The notes: generated by a model not told the origin, from the sequence alone. A stretch of DNA of 64,000 nt from Hymenopellis radicata (GCA_015501595.1 JADNRX010000227.1:1-64000), one strand, 5' to 3'. Positions 11,850-23,963 are shown, counted from the stretch's first letter. A program made the numbers and translations.

Positions 11850-14165
11850 CTACTGTCCGGTCTGTGCCGCCACACTCTCCCAAAACCTGCATGTCTTTGA
11901 GCAAGAAGTAGGTCGACTTTCAAGGTGAATACTTACGCGCATCTCGTCAACAACGAAGCAGAAGTACTGAAAGGCTCGATTAACGGTTGTCCGTCCTCCG
12001 TTTTATTGAACATCATCTCGGTCTTTTTGCCTGTGAGCTTGTACCGATCCCAAGCAGGTAGAATCGTCGGCTTAAACGTGTCTGCGGGATTCAGAGTCGA
12101 GGCGAATCCTGGGAAAGATGCAGCGAACGCTGTGACAAAGTCTGTGTTGTTGTAACGGAGGTCCATTCAGGAGTCTGGGCGGGAAATGAGCCGCGCGCCT
12201 GCTTGGACGCAAAAACGGAGAACTCACGAAGGGAAGTAGAAGACTACGTCAAGCCCGTGCGTCCCAGGCGGTATGGCAAATTCAGCCTGTTCAGTCAGCG
12301 TGCTAAAACGATGCGCTTTATGTACGCTTACCTTGAACGCGCTCCCGTCAAAAGCTTTGAGGAGGAAATACGACGGGCATACGAAGACGGCTAATACAAG
12401 CATCAGCGTTACTTTCGCGTCCTGAGATATGAACGACCTACAATCACTCATAATTGCCACAACCTGGTCAAAGGCGCTTCCCAAGCCGGCACGAGAGTAT
12501 ACAGCAGCACCCGCTTCGACGTTTTTTTCACTCAGCTTCGGGTACAATTCCCGGAGATAATCCGCCACAACAGCCGAGTCTGAGATATTTGGGTCCACGT
12601 ATAACAGCCCTTCGTTGGCGTTCGTCACTGCGTATAACATATCCTATAAACCACATCAGCCTCAAATACGTTCAATTACAATGAGGCACCCACCCCGTTG
12701 AGTTTTCCCTGACACAAAGCCTCGCTCGGTCGCTGAGTGATGAAACGTTCCGTCGACTACTGGGTTGAATACGAACGTCCCGTAGAAGCCCCGGGTAACG
12801 ACTGCAGTGTTGACGGCTTGGAGAATCGCGGTATCGACGTGCCGAAGACATTTCAACGCGTCTTTTGCGGCTGAACAGCTGCAGAAGGTATGTAGCTAAG
12901 TACTTGATGTAAGAGATAAATCAACGTACTTCGCGCGAGTGACAACTTCAGAATACAATTGCTGAAGGCGTGGTTAGCTTTCACGTCGAAGATATCCGGC
13001 CACCCACCCACCTCCGGGATCGGATCGTTGTACGCATACTGTGATGGCAAGAAGGTAGAGCTCGTAATAGCTCCTCTGAAAAGAGCGGGCGAGGTTCGAC
13101 CATCATTGGCTACGACATGTTGGAGGACAGACCCAGCTCCTGATAATCCAGACCCATCTGAACATGGCAACCAGTAGGAATGGTAGAGAAGCACACCTGC
13201 TGATTCACCCCAAATCGTAACTTGCGCAGGATCCCTCCGAATTTCTCAATCTTGAGAATACTATCAGCAAGTGCCTTTCCTCATGATGATAAACATCTAC
13301 TGACATTGGTTTGAATCCATCGCAGCGCATATTGTTGATCAACTGTCAGCAAAGATCAGCTTCACTTGTGCATCTTACGGTATAGGACTTTCTACTCACG
13401 TAAACCAGCGTTCAGCACTCCGTCGTCCTTAACCGCTTGGCCCGCAAGGAAGCCAAAAAGCCCAAGCCGGTATTGGATGATGACAGTCAGAACACTATAG
13501 CCAGAGCCGCGGATGAGGTCGTCCCCAGGAAGACTACCGTTCCCTCTCGTGTAGCTGGACGCTTGGTGATCAACGAAACAAAGAATATGTGTTTAAAGGT
13601 ACAGTCTTACCCTCCCCATGGATGAAGACAAGGACCAGTAAGCGATCCGTGACATTCCCTGGGAGCAGTTGTCCAGGTATGTAGACGCTGGAAGATGTCA
13701 TTCGTGACTGGTTCTGAAGAAAGAATGTGCCCTTACTTGAGAGAAAGACAATCCTCCGAAATCCCATCGGCGTCATCACGCTTGACTTTCGAGGAGGTGA
13801 CCGGTGTAACGCTACCACTACCTCCCTTGTACGGATTAGTAGCACCAGCACCATTATTGGTCGCTGGACACGCCGGACCAAACATGGTCGCGTTCTGAAC
13901 CTCAGGCACCTCGACGGGGGCCTGCGGCTCGCGCCATCTCAAAGCACTAACAGATGTCTAGTATCGACGCGTCAAACGATGAGAGCTGGCTGTATTCACC
14001 AATGGGAGGAGAAGCATAGCGAATACCCCGGAAACGAGTAATGTTTGTGCTGGAGGAGAAGACCCCTTGGTACTTTGCATACCCAAGGTCGACAATAGGA
14101 CTGGCGTCTTGGGCCCAGGAGCCTTGCGCGAAGAGGAGACAGAAAGCCAGGAAACGATGATACAT
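11850..14165 (-). pseudogene. Carboxylesterase copy 2, broken
   Basis: Very similar to copies 1 and 3: signal peptide MYHRFLAFCLLFAQGSWA, FRGIRYASPPIG, and the esterase core. At least three single-base changes break the frame against its siblings. Near 13230 the codons for FGGDP lose one base. Near 12743 the codons for GTFITQ gain one. Near 12153 the codons for PPYNN gain one. These lie in exons, so splicing does not repair them. The C-terminus, FWESVAAQTGQ-stop at 11850, is conserved. It begins what looks like a second, incomplete repeat unit behind the propeller F-box gene. Confidence 0.75.
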
Positions 14166-14488
14166 GACTGACGAAGTGTCCAGCTCCCACCCCGCACGTA
14201 CCTTATAACTGTAGCCTCAGAGAAGAATGATCAACTGACGAGCACACTGATTCATCGTTCATGATGCTGATGCTGATACCGCGAACCATCTGTGATGCAT
14301 CACTTCTGTATTTCGCGTCGGTGCCAGTACAAAAACTTCGCCTACGAAAACCTGATGTGTAGCAGGCTCCTAAACGAGCCGTTGATGTGCTCACTCTCTT
14401 AGCTTCAAATGCCATCGACGGCTGGTTCATGTAGGAGCCTGGATTTGTAGTGTATATCTGCATGAGTGGAGAAGATAGCACATCTGTC
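14166..14488. other. Intergenic
   Basis: Esterase copy 2 promoter side and rhomboid 3' flank; the part next to the esterase matches the corresponding flanks of copies 1 and 3. No gene seen. Confidence 0.5.
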
Positions 14489-15911
14489 CTAACGCTTCTC
14501 ATTCGTAACCGCAACGGGCGCCATGACCGACCTCAAACCCGTCCAGAACGTCGGCCCGAGCATGTAGTACGCGACGCCAAACGCGGCACCTCCCAGATGT
14601 GCGTAGTGATCGAAGAAGCGCCACCCGCGAAGGATACCAATGAAATCGAGAAGAACCAAGCCGCCAACACCCCACTGGATGTTGATGGGGTAGGACGGCG
14701 GTATGCTTAGCGCTATCTGGCTGGTGGGGTATGCTAGTGCGGTCAATGTGAGACAAGAATATATCGCGCCGGATGCGCCGAGAGAGGGCACGATAGTCGG
14801 AGCGGCTTTGGCAGTTGTAGAGGCGGCAGCTCCTGTGGCTGTCGACGAGACCGCGGCGGCCCATGTGTCGGTGACTTTTGGAACGTTTGTAGGGGAGGAG
14901 AGGTGGGCGACGAGGCGAGGATATCGTATTTTACAGGCGATGACATGGAGACGAAGGCGGAGAATGTACCAGCTAGGAACAACATTAGTGGCCGGTAGTA
15001 AGAGAAAAGAAGTAATGATCACCTGTCAAGTAGAACGCGGCAAAATGGAAGTAGGGCGTAGCTTCGAGCTGGCCCTCCGGTGCGGCTTTAGCTTGAGAGG
15101 TGTTTAAATATGCGGCTGCAGACGCGCCAAAGCCTTCGAGCGCCAGACAGTTGAATAACAGATGCAGAAATGAACGATGACTATAACAGTATTAAAAGCC
15201 GCGAGACATACTAATAAAGAGCATCTCACCTGAACACGCTTGTTATCATCGTGAACGACAAGCCAGACAGCGGGTTGTGCGTAAAGTTGCGAATCATGTA
15301 TGGTTCGAAGCGGCGGAATTGCCATGCGATGTACACGCCGGCGTTGAGCAGGCATATCGTCCAACACAGGCGTTTCCCGTCCGAAGCATCTGCGTAGGGC
15401 TGCGCTACAGCCAAGTACGCGCCGACGAGCCACGGCCTAATCAACCCAGGCATCGAGGCGACATTTTCCTGAAAGCGGGCAAAATGTGCTCGCAGCCCCT
15501 GCACGACATTCAGTACTTGTCCGCCACATCCGCCCAAGCAACGCACCTTGACCAACTCGACTTGCTGTGCCCGCCGGAGGTCCACATTGGTGATCGTCGC
15601 ACCCCAGCGCGTGGCCGACGTCAATCTCTGCGTCCATATTTCCGTTTCCAAATTGGTGCGGAATGAAGCATATGTGAAGACCGTCGCCGAGCCCAATAAC
15701 AGAAACTGTCGTCTCCCTAAGTTCTATTTTATTACATTGTGCTCTGTAAACGCACCACCAGCTGGTTCGTTATTGACGGAGGGCTGAGCTCGAGGCTGGA
15801 CGCCCCTTTTGAGCGCCACGGGAGCTTGACGCTCGATATGAAACCGCGCGTCGGAGCATGGCGCAGATGGAGGAGGCGAGGCAGGCGATGCCGCGAAAAG
15901 GAAGAAAGCAT
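14489..15911 (-). CDS. Mitochondrial rhomboid protease
   Basis: Intramembrane serine protease of the Pcp1/PARL type, which in yeast cleaves Mgm1 and Ccp1 in the inner membrane. The first exon gives an Arg/Ser-rich presequence (MLSSFSRHRLPRLLHLRHAP). Hydrophobic segments follow. The catalytic motif is GASGAIYS (Ser) and the His lies in FFDHYAHLGGAAFGV; LNTSQAKAAPEGQLE and HLLFNCLAL belong to exons in between. Several GT-AG introns interrupt it. Around 14940-14950 the frame must change: TFSAFVS is followed by KIRYPRLVAHL only if a base is added in the run TCTCC. It is divergent from the methyltransferase at 15989, leaving a 77-bp shared promoter. An alternative start is 15929. Confidence 0.82.
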
Positions 15912-15988
15912 GTCAACAGCGATCAACAACTCTGCTCCTCCACCGTGACGCGTTGGTCGGCTGGGCGAATACGACTTTCATCGGCAGC
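15912..15988. promoter_or_regulatory. Short divergent promoter
   Basis: Only 77 bp separate the predicted start codons of the rhomboid protease (leftward) and the methyltransferase (rightward), so the two genes probably share control elements. No specific site recognised. Confidence 0.5.
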
Positions 15989-17080
15989 ATGGACGATGCC
16001 GAGTCCTCAGTGCGATCATGGGGCGCTGTTAGACTGGGAGAAGATGCTCTGCGTGTCCTGGATGCGGATGAAGAAGTTCATATCGCGCCTCTTGTCGAGT
16101 TCTCGTTCTAAACTGAATGCAGGTGATCTTGTTGTACTCTGACCGCGACGTCGAGACCTCGACAGAAAACTTTCGTGGTCTGGGACATGTGGACTCGCAG
16201 CAGAACGTTCTGTCAATTGACATCGAGCTTACACCGAGAAATAAATCGAACATTGGATCTGGTCATCGCGGAAGATCTGCGAAAAAGCATACCAAAACGG
16301 CGAAGCCCCAAGGAAAGACGATCTCTCTACAAATCGCACAGGACGTTACCGCTCTGCGCAGTCGCGCCGGTGACACAGGGAGCATCGTGTGGAAAGCAAG
16401 GTGCGCTGTACTTTTCATGAAGAGCGAGGGAACTGATTTCTACTTAGTGTTGATTTTGCGCGCCTCCTTCTGCAGCAAATGAACTACGGTCTTCCTGAAG
16501 AATCTCTCCTCGTCAAGGAACGCCTCGATGAACTGACTGTCTTGGAACTTGGGTATATTTTCCTCAAACACGCGCCAAGCCTTCCCTGATAGTCTCTAGT
16601 GCTGGTACTGGTATACTCGCACTTCTACTTCACTCCTGCTTCAAGAAATACATCGCTACAGACACCGCTGCTATGCTACATCTCCTTAACAAGAATCTCG
16701 CTCACAAAGACAACGTATCTGTATCTGAACTTGATTGGGTCACTCTACTCTCCACTCCCCCACGTTTACGACCTCGAGCATATGCCTTTCCCACACTCGA
16801 CTTGATATTCGCCGTGGATTGCGTGTATAATCCCTCGCTCATGCCGGCTTTCGTGGAGACTATTGATTACCTTTGCGCAGTTGATCTCACAACCGTTGTA
16901 GTCGTCATAGAACTGCGCGACGAAGGTGCCGTGACGGCGATGTTTGAGCTGTGGTTGGCTCAAGGGAATTGGGAGATCTGGAGGGTTGGGCGAAGCAATG
17001 GATTGGGACAACCTTACGCGGTTTGGGCGGCTAGGAAGACGAAGGAGAAGATAGATACAAAGGGTAGGCGTCTCATTTGA
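15989..17080 (+). CDS. Family-16 lysine methyltransferase
   Basis: SAM-dependent protein methyltransferase of the Methyltransf_16 family (METTL21/EFM group). Exons 15989-16075, 16123-16400, 16448-16552 and 16600-17080 give 316 residues with GT-AG introns of 46-47 nt. Motifs: QDVTALRSRAGDTGSIVWKA before the fold, the SAM-binding motif VLELGAGTGILALLL formed across the last intron, IATD, LDW, and DLIFAVDCVYNP, the family's (D/N)xxY motif. The N-terminus includes STENFRGLGHVDSQQ. Members of the family methylate lysines of elongation factors, chaperones or other proteins; the substrate here cannot be told from sequence. The start is the Met of MDDAESSVRSWG. Confidence 0.88.
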
Positions 17081-17277
17081 ATCTGAATTTGTTGATCCTC
17101 ATCCCATTTTCAGATATATAGCATGCTTGTATTGAGAAGCGCAGTTCAACTTCTTGCATGGAATACCGCTCAACATGAGCTTGCTCGACAGGAGATGATC
17201 ATTTCTCCAAAGTTTGTTTCCGGAGTGGTTATATAGACGGAGGAGAAATCGTCGACAACCCTTGCAAGTCTTTCAAA

Positions 17278-17884
17278 ATGGCACGCACCAAGCAATCCGC
17301 TCGCAAGTCCACTGGAGGTACGTGACCGTTGCTCTGGGAATTATACCGTTACTAATTTGTAGCAACAGGTAAACCTCCTACCTTCAGGAGACCGTTACTC
17401 AATAATGCCCACAACACGCAAAGATCAGTGAAGACGGTTAGCCGCAACGTATGCGCCATGTCTTTGTCTCGTCTCCTTGAAGTTGACGTTCATACCAGAC
17501 TTCCTGGGCTCAACATCAGACCGACCGACCACGTCGGTTTCGCCCCGGCCAAGTTGCACTTCGGCAGATTCGCCAGTACCAAAGTTCCACTGAGCTGCTC
17601 ATCCGTAGGCTCCCGTTCCAGCGCCTCGTTCGTGAAATTGCCCAAGAGTTGATGGTTGGTCCACTTGTTATCTGATGGCATGGTCTGATCCACGTCCTTG
17701 GCAGTACTTCCCCGGTCTACGTTTCCAAAGTTCCGCGCTCAACGCCCTGCAAGAAGCAGCCGAGGCATTTTTAGTTGAATTGTTCGAGGCGGCGAACATG
17801 GCGGCAATCCACGCCAAGCGTGTTACGATAATGCCCAGAGACATGTTGCTTGTAAAGCGCATTCGTGGTCCCACATTTTATTAG
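17278..17884 (+). CDS. CENP-A-like centromeric histone H3 variant
   Basis: Predicted centromere-specifying H3. Exons 17278-17317, 17369-17448, 17499-17654 and 17705-17884 give 151 residues. The first exon copies the H3 tail, [14 protein letters not shown], with the same length (40 nt) and intron phase as H3. The rest of the tail is unlike H3 ([20 protein letters not shown]). The histone fold has [40 protein letters not shown], then [40 protein letters not shown] and [25 protein letters not shown] hallmarks: loop 1 two residues longer than H3, the string QEAAEAFLV, and an ending in RIRG plus a few residues. A second donor (17437) or acceptor (17362) also keeps the frame. A TATA-like TATATAGA lies about 45 bp upstream. 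A diverged ordinary H3 is the alternative. Confidence 0.82.
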
Positions 17885-18482
17885 GCTCATCCATCTACCA
17901 ATGAATGTGTGCTGTACTTTTGTAATTCTAAGCTTGTCGTCCGTCGGTTGAATTTATGGAAAAGCTGTGTGTGTCGGACTCAGATACTAATCGATGCTGA
18001 ATACTGAGGCGTAGTAAACACGTTGTAGTCCCACTTCGACCCGATTCCCGAATGTCTGGACAGTGGACACCTCTGACTGCGGTGGCCGAGTCCGCCGTAC
18101 TCAATTACTGCGGATGTCCGGTAAAGATGGAGAGCAAAAGATGAAAGCCAGCAGAGGTCCTACTGATTTTTGTCTGCTTGATCATAAACGTGGTGCTCAG
18201 ACTGTCGTAGGCATGTCAGAAACGTTCATCCAAGTACCCGAGACCTCCCCAAAACCTCTTCTTCTTCGGAGAGCAACGGGAATAACCAATGCGATCACGT
18301 GTGGATCATCCGAAGGCCGAATACGGAAGCGCAGTTCCTCTTGGCCGGCGTAATTATTGTTTTCCCCTTGGTCATCTTTTTTTGCTACTCGCTGGGCGAC
18401 CTACACCGCTTTCTTCTTAAATACTTACTCGTTCTTTCATTCATCAACAAACAACCTATTCCCTTTTCTTCCCCACAACAAT
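17885..18482. other. Intergenic
   Basis: No gene seen. The 150 bp before the protease start are pyrimidine-rich, as in many basidiomycete promoters. Confidence 0.5.
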
Positions 18483-20271
18483 ATGCTATCAACATATCCG
18501 CTATGTATCGCTGTGCTGCTTTCCATATCGACGGACGTTATTGCTGCCCCGCAGCCCAAGGCGAGGACGACTGGCACTGGTGTCATGTCCATGGATTTGA
18601 AGCGTCGAGCGATGCCGCCCAAGACATTAGAGGAGAAGGCGCTATGGGCAAAGAGCCACAGAGAGCTCCTACACACAAAGTACGGTCGGGCGTTGCCTGG
18701 TGGGAAGCGCAGTACTGGCACAAATCTGTGCGTCTTCAAATATCTTCCCTCCTTCATGACTAACATGTCCCCAGGCTTGTCAACCAAGGAACTGATTCGA
18801 GGTGAATACATCGCAAAGACTATTGACTTCACATTCTGACATGTACTAGTTTCTATGGCTCGTTAGCCATTGGCACTCCTGCCGTTTCTTACAATGTCAT
18901 TCTCGACACTGGTTCCGCGTACGTTTCTCCATGGAAATGGCGCCAAGCTTCACACACTCAAATTCGTTATGCAGTGACATGTGGATCGCAGATAGCAGTT
19001 GCATTACCGGTTGCGACAGCATACCCACCTTTGCCACCGCCGATTCCTCCTCTTACACCAACACCTCAGAATCATTCAGCATAACCTATGGAAGCGGCGC
19101 CGCAGCTGGCGTACTCGGCTCGGACACCGTCCAAATGGCTGGCTTTTCCGTCTCAAACCAGGTCTTTGCTGTTTGTGATCAGGTTTCCTCCGGGCTGCTC
19201 TCGGACCCCGTTTCTGGTCTTCTTGGGCTCGCTTGGCAATCAATAGCGAGCTCGGGCGCCACGCCATTTTGGGAGGCACTGGTTGCCGGTGGTGCTTGGG
19301 ATTCCGCCCTCATGGCATTCCATCTTACTCGGTATGTACTCCCGATGGCGCCGCTTCACGTTTTACTTATTACTCACCCGCAGTTATCTCAATGTGAATG
19401 GCGCCGCGCAATTGGAGAACGGTGGATCGTTTACCATGGGCGCGGTCAACTCGTCTCTTTTCACTGGGGATATCGAGTACATTAGCCTTGTGGATTCCGG
19501 CTCGTATTGGATGATCCCCATAACGTGTATGTGTGTCCCTCCGTCGGTTATGGACAGCATTTCTCAATTCATTTCTAGCGTTGACTGTGCAAGGCAGTAC
19601 AGCCACCATTGGAAGTGGATCTGCTGCATATGCGGCTATCGATACCGGCACCACGCTCGTTGGCGGTCCCTCGGACCAGATCGCTAGCGTTTACTCGCTC
19701 ATTCCCGGTGCGACTGCGGGCACAGGCAGCTATGAGGGATACTATCTTTATCGTGCGTGGTTTTGCTTCCACCCCGTTCAAAATTAGATGTGTTTGTTTT
19801 TAGCCTGCGACACAACGGTGAACGTCACTGTCTCATTTGGCGGGAAATCGTGGTCCATCTCCAACGATGACTTTTTGCTGCAGCAAATCTCCAAGACCGA
19901 ATGTATCGGCGCGTTCTTTGACTTTACTGGTGGGAACAGCGGGCCTGCGTGGATCTTTGGTGACACTTTCCTCGTGAGCTTCTTCACGTCACCTTTCATT
20001 TGTTGTTGGCTTATGGCATAATCAGAAAAACGTCTACTCTGTGTTCCGCTACAACACCCCCGCAGTCGGGTTCGCTGAGCTGAGCACGGTGGCATCAGCG
20101 ATGAACGGCAACCTGGAGGCCAAGGTGCCCACCGCGACGATCGGCTCCGTAGCTGCTGCGGTGTCCGCGACTGGCACGAACAACCGCAATTCTGATGGTG
20201 CGCTCAGGAGTAGTCCTTCCCTCGCGATCTTGGGAGCGATCGTCGCGACCGTGGTCTTCTTTGCCTCATAA
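18483..20271 (+). CDS. Aspartic protease, pepsin family, GPI-type
   Basis: Secreted endopeptidase of family A1. It starts with a signal peptide (MLSTYPLCIAVLLSISTDVIA) and a basic propeptide. Spliced exons give FYGSLAIGTPAVSYNVILDT with the first catalytic motif DTGS, then DMWIADSSC, the flap region ITYGSGAAAGVLGSDTV, and the second catalytic motif AAIDTGTTLVGGP. The end is Ser/Thr-rich followed by a hydrophobic tail (SPSLAILGAIVATVVFFAS), which suggests a GPI anchor. About seven short GT-AG introns are used, e.g. between GTNL and LVNQGTDS, and inside the first active-site region at 18918. Likely a cell-surface or extracellular protease. It lies between the two arms of the inverted duplication and has no copy in the window. 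Confidence 0.9.
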
Positions 20272-20635
20272 TAACGCCCTCATGACGATAGCTATTTTTT
20301 GTTTTGTTTTGTTTCTTTGTACAAGTTGTGGGACTACTACGCACGCACATTCTATCTACGCTATCAGCTCATTCACTACCAATCACTGTATCCGTAGCAA
20401 CATTATCAGACTTTGAGAATTTAATGCTAATCATTTGCACGATGTGTGGCGCAGAATAAGGGGGAAGGTTTATTATTATCGGCGCAGCTTGATGTTCGTT
20501 CGATTAGATCGCACGTTGCCACTGAGCGGTGATAGTGTGTACCGTTAGAGAGCTTGGACTCCATTTTACATACACCGACACCGTGATTTATACGAGCACA
20601 TTACAATCACAACGTGCAGGATTGACTTTCTGTAC
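20272..20635. other. Protease 3' flank
   Basis: No gene seen. The stretch has T-rich runs (GTTTTGTTTTGTTTC near 20301). At its right end it meets the truncated F-box copy. Confidence 0.5.
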
Positions 20636-21190
20636 CTTTTGGTATTCAGAGTAGAAGACGGATCCTTGAGGCGACCACTCGCTGCATTTGAGGTCTGCGG
20701 GACATTATATTGGCTGTGCTCGGGCAGCCCGGAAAATGCGCGCCCATTGGTGAGGATGGCAGCACATGCGACTGCATCTGGATTGGTATTCAGAGTAAGC
20801 GTTCCATTGAAGACGGACCCTTGGACCCTTGAGGCGACCACTCGCTGCGTTTGATTCCCGACTTGCAGTCCCAGACGGTCAGAACCGACCATATAGCATT
20901 CGCCACAGTCAATATCCAAACTTCGGTTATGGACGTGCTCAGCGTGGCCATGAATTCGATCTGCGTTGTCAAATCTAGTCGTCATTTGGATGTGACGCGG
21001 TAGCATCGACGCGTATGCTGCTCGAGATCCTGGCCATCAGGGCAAGGGAAGACCGCATTTTTAGAGGCGTTGATCCAGACGATGTGGAGCGTGGATATGT
21101 CATGAAGACGTCCGATGGAGGTCTACGCTCGAGCCTGGTGAGCGATACGCTTTTGAGGACCTACGTCGCGGAGGATAATATTCCTCTATT
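20636..21190 (-). pseudogene. Truncated propeller F-box gene (copy D)
   Basis: Bottom-strand homology to 10280-10790 of copy A, with recognisable ANAIWSVLTVWDCKSGIKRS and LTLNTNPDAVACAAILT. The N-terminal F-box exon and the C-terminal two thirds are absent. A block around GGATCCTTGAGGCGACCACT occurs twice (near 20660 and 20826), so part of the gene has been duplicated inside itself, and bases coding for VQFFREN are deleted. It lies where the propeller gene of the inverted unit should be, about 185 bp behind the coiled-coil F-box copy C. Confidence 0.75.
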
Positions 21191-21374
21191 TGGTTGACGG
21201 TTCAAAGGATGGAACGGCCAGTACTACGCTAGTGGGGACAAAATCGAGTCATACCTGTCCTATAGAACAAGAAAATAAGCTGTTTTCGCTTTAATTTGAT
21301 CTTACCCGGGCTGAGTTGAGCAAAAGAGAAAATGACATATTTGTTGTCAATGATATCGTCAACGCGGAAAGAAA

Positions 21375-23006
21375 TTACAAGAAGCGTTGTCTATGTTCCC
21401 GTCCTTCCTTCAACACGTCTTCCGACTCCACCGTCCAGGAAACTTCAAGACCTTTGTCTTCGAGGTCCAACAACAACAACGCCAGCATCGATGTACTGCA
21501 TGCAGGATGCGGCTCGAGAGACTCCTCCATTGAAAACGTCAATTTCGAGAGCCGGGCCACATCACTCTGAACATCCCACCGTGACCGAACCATGGTCGGC
21601 AGTCGTTCGTTGATGAAGAGACCATCAGTTGTCGTGCAGAACCAGAGGTCGAGTTCGCGCAGGCTAGGGAGGAATATTTGTGAATCAGTGACCGTGAGGA
21701 GGTCGAGGAATGTTGAGGTTTTATCAAAAAGGTGGAAGGTCATGCCGAGGAGCACTCGAAATGAGGTGATGCTCGACAGCCGGAGAATTGAAGTGATTTT
21801 CTCGGGAGGAATATCTTCATGGTCGTCGTCGAGCGTGAAAGTTTTCAGTTTACACTGTGACCGCTCGACCAAGCCGAAGAGCAGTGAGTCGTCCGTGGGA
21901 CTATTTGTTTTACAAGTAACATGGTACTCGTCGCTTTGTTGTACGATCAGGTCATCCAGGTGGGGGAGGGATATTTTCTCTAACGCGGGAGACATGCTGC
22001 ACGATGAATCAAGCGTCAGCCGACGTAGGTTCTCGTGGACCAGTGGTTTGCCGTCAACGCGGTCGTGAGAGCCAATGCAAGTGATATCTAGTTTGACGAG
22101 CTGCCGCGCCGAAGTCAAGAATTGGAGGAATGTTCCCGAATTCGAAAATGGGCCGGCGAAAGAGGTCAAAGATGGCCAATGGATCTTCACCGCCTTGAAA
22201 TAGTCGAGAGGCAGAGTCATGTCAAGGGAATGAAGGGAGGGATGAAAAAAGAGATTGAGAGACTTTAATTCTGGGCCATGATCCTTCAGCCGCCCATGAC
22301 AGGTCACTGTCAGACTCTCCAGAATCCCTAAATGGGCGCGGTGCAGCACACTCAAAAATGACAACAAAGAAGAACGCGTGACAGTCATATCCAGAGAGCG
22401 ACACCGGGCCATATGTCCCGATAGCGCTCCCAGTAGTCTGCCGGTGTTGGGGCATGGATCAAAGTGGCTGTGCGAGGAAATGCGGACAGTGAGAGGGCGT
22501 GGGCTGGAAAGAACAAGCTGTTCTTCAATTCCATCCGTCGCCAATTCTTCGTCTTTCTCAACCAAGTTGATGCTCGACCACAGGGAGGGAGACGCCCGGG
22601 ACAACGTGCGCCAATATTTGCACACATGACCAAGTTTGAACAGGAAAATCAGCCCATGCGGCGGTGGGGTGGCTTCGTGGACGAGAGAGAATATAAGGAG
22701 GAGGATTTCTGGTGGAATGGAACGAATTGGGGCAGCCAATGACTCGGCCCGCCAAATTTCAATCTCTGTTGCTGCGATTTCCTTTCGCTTCTGGAGAATA
22801 AGACATTCTAGGCGCGTAATGTCTGTGTATAGGAGACCTTGGCGGGTCTTAAGCGCGCCGACGCGGTCTGGGATACATGACGACGCGACGCTCGGTGGTA
22901 TATGCCCCGAGCGCAGTACATCGAGGACATTCCAGGACGAGTCGACAGTGTCCGACGACGGATTAAATCCGCAACGCGTGCAAGGCGCTGCTGTTGGTAT
23001 TGGCAT
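21375..23006 (-). CDS. Coiled-coil F-box protein (copy C)
   Basis: Single-exon gene of 543 residues, inverted paralogue of 8432-10021. The start is MPIPTAAPCTRCGFNPSSD; relative to copy A it has a short in-frame insertion (RCGFNPSSD and flank). The helix (CLILQKRKEIAATEIEIWRA), the F-box (PIRSIPPEILLLIFSLVHEA) and the leucine-rich body are kept throughout. Differences between the copies are mainly substitutions and in-frame indels (such as HFDPCPNTGRLL), which suggests that both have been under constraint since duplication. Predicted SCF adaptor; target unknown. Confidence 0.85.
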   Translation of the reverse strand: MPIPTAAPCTRCGFNPSSDTVDSSWNVLDVLRSGHIPPSVASSCIPDRVGALKTRQGLLYTDITRLECLILQKRKEIAATEIEIWRAESLAAPIRSIPPEILLLIFSLVHEATPPPHGLIFLFKLGHVCKYWRTLSRASPSLWSSINLVEKDEELATDGIEEQLVLSSPRPLTVRISSHSHFDPCPNTGRLLGALSGHMARCRSLDMTVTRSSLLSFLSVLHRAHLGILESLTVTCHGRLKDHGPELKSLNLFFHPSLHSLDMTLPLDYFKAVKIHWPSLTSFAGPFSNSGTFLQFLTSARQLVKLDITCIGSHDRVDGKPLVHENLRRLTLDSSCSMSPALEKISLPHLDDLIVQQSDEYHVTCKTNSPTDDSLLFGLVERSQCKLKTFTLDDDHEDIPPEKITSILRLSSITSFRVLLGMTFHLFDKTSTFLDLLTVTDSQIFLPSLRELDLWFCTTTDGLFINERLPTMVRSRWDVQSDVARLSKLTFSMEESLEPHPACSTSMLALLLLDLEDKGLEVSWTVESEDVLKEGREHRQRFL

Positions 23007-23297
23007 AGCTGCTGAGGGCAGAACTGAGCCTTGGAACCAAATTTAAAAAAAAGATGAATGGCGTACTTCGCGGTGAATGTTGAACGTTGAACGATGGTGG
23101 TGGAGGGAAGAAGGGGAGATAAGATAAGATCAGGAAGTCGACCCCGAATTAGGCAACCGATTGCAGCTCACGCGCTCGCCACCAAACACCCGACGCGCCA
23201 TCGCCCAAAATGACATACACAAGTAGGCCACTGTGATTTGGGCTGCACTGGTCGAACTGAGAATGACCACAGGGTTCACCGCGTTTCTTTTCCATTC

Positions 23298-23420
23298 TCA
23301 GTAGCGAGTATTGAGGGCAAGCTCGTAAAATACGCGATTTACGCCCATAAGACGGCATGGCTCCCAGTCTGGAATGAACTCCAGGATTGTGAGCCATATC
23401 TCGTGGGGAATATCGAGCAT
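23298..23420 (-). pseudogene. F-box remnant, inverted copy
   Basis: Homologue of 8008-8103. It reads MLDIPHEIWLTILEFIPDWE then PCRLMGVNRVFYELALNTRY and a TGA at 23298. It keeps slightly more of the protein than the left copy but still ends soon after the F-box. No downstream coding is visible, so it is a remnant unless short F-box-only proteins are made. Confidence 0.6.
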
Positions 23421-23963
23421 GTGAGTAGTGGTCATCTCAGTCGACGAACTGCTAACAAAGCGGTTATTGAAGATGACCTTTCCCCATTCATATACAGCTT
23501 CCCGGACCTTTACCTTTCTCCAGCAATGTCATTGACTACAGACAATGCAGGATGCCATCAAGCTTGAATAATACCAGCGACGAGAAGGCGTAGGACGAAC
23601 TCGAACACAAGGTAAAAATCCCAAACAAGTACATGTTAATATCCCAGACTCCCCTGGCTACCACCGACTTGCCTTAAGGTCCAGGACTCTTTATTTGCGT
23701 CCTCCTGACCATCTTCGGGCTTCTTCACTTGACGCCGCTTCAATTCTAAAGCAAGGCAGATTACTACAAATCAGTTTTGTAAGCGGAAGTACTACCGACG
23801 CGAAATACAAAAGTGACGGTGCATCACAGATGGTTCGGGATTATCAACATCAGCATCATGAACTATGAATCAGTGTGCTCGCCAGTTGATCATTCTCCTC
23901 TCAGGCTACAGTTATAAGGTAGTACGTGCGGGGTGGGCCCAACACGTCTTGACCTCGTCAGTC

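Noticed and set aside
17278..17884. CENP-A-like gene as a decayed canonical H3
   Set aside because: Four exons join without frame breaks and the changes coincide with CENP-A hallmarks rather than being random.
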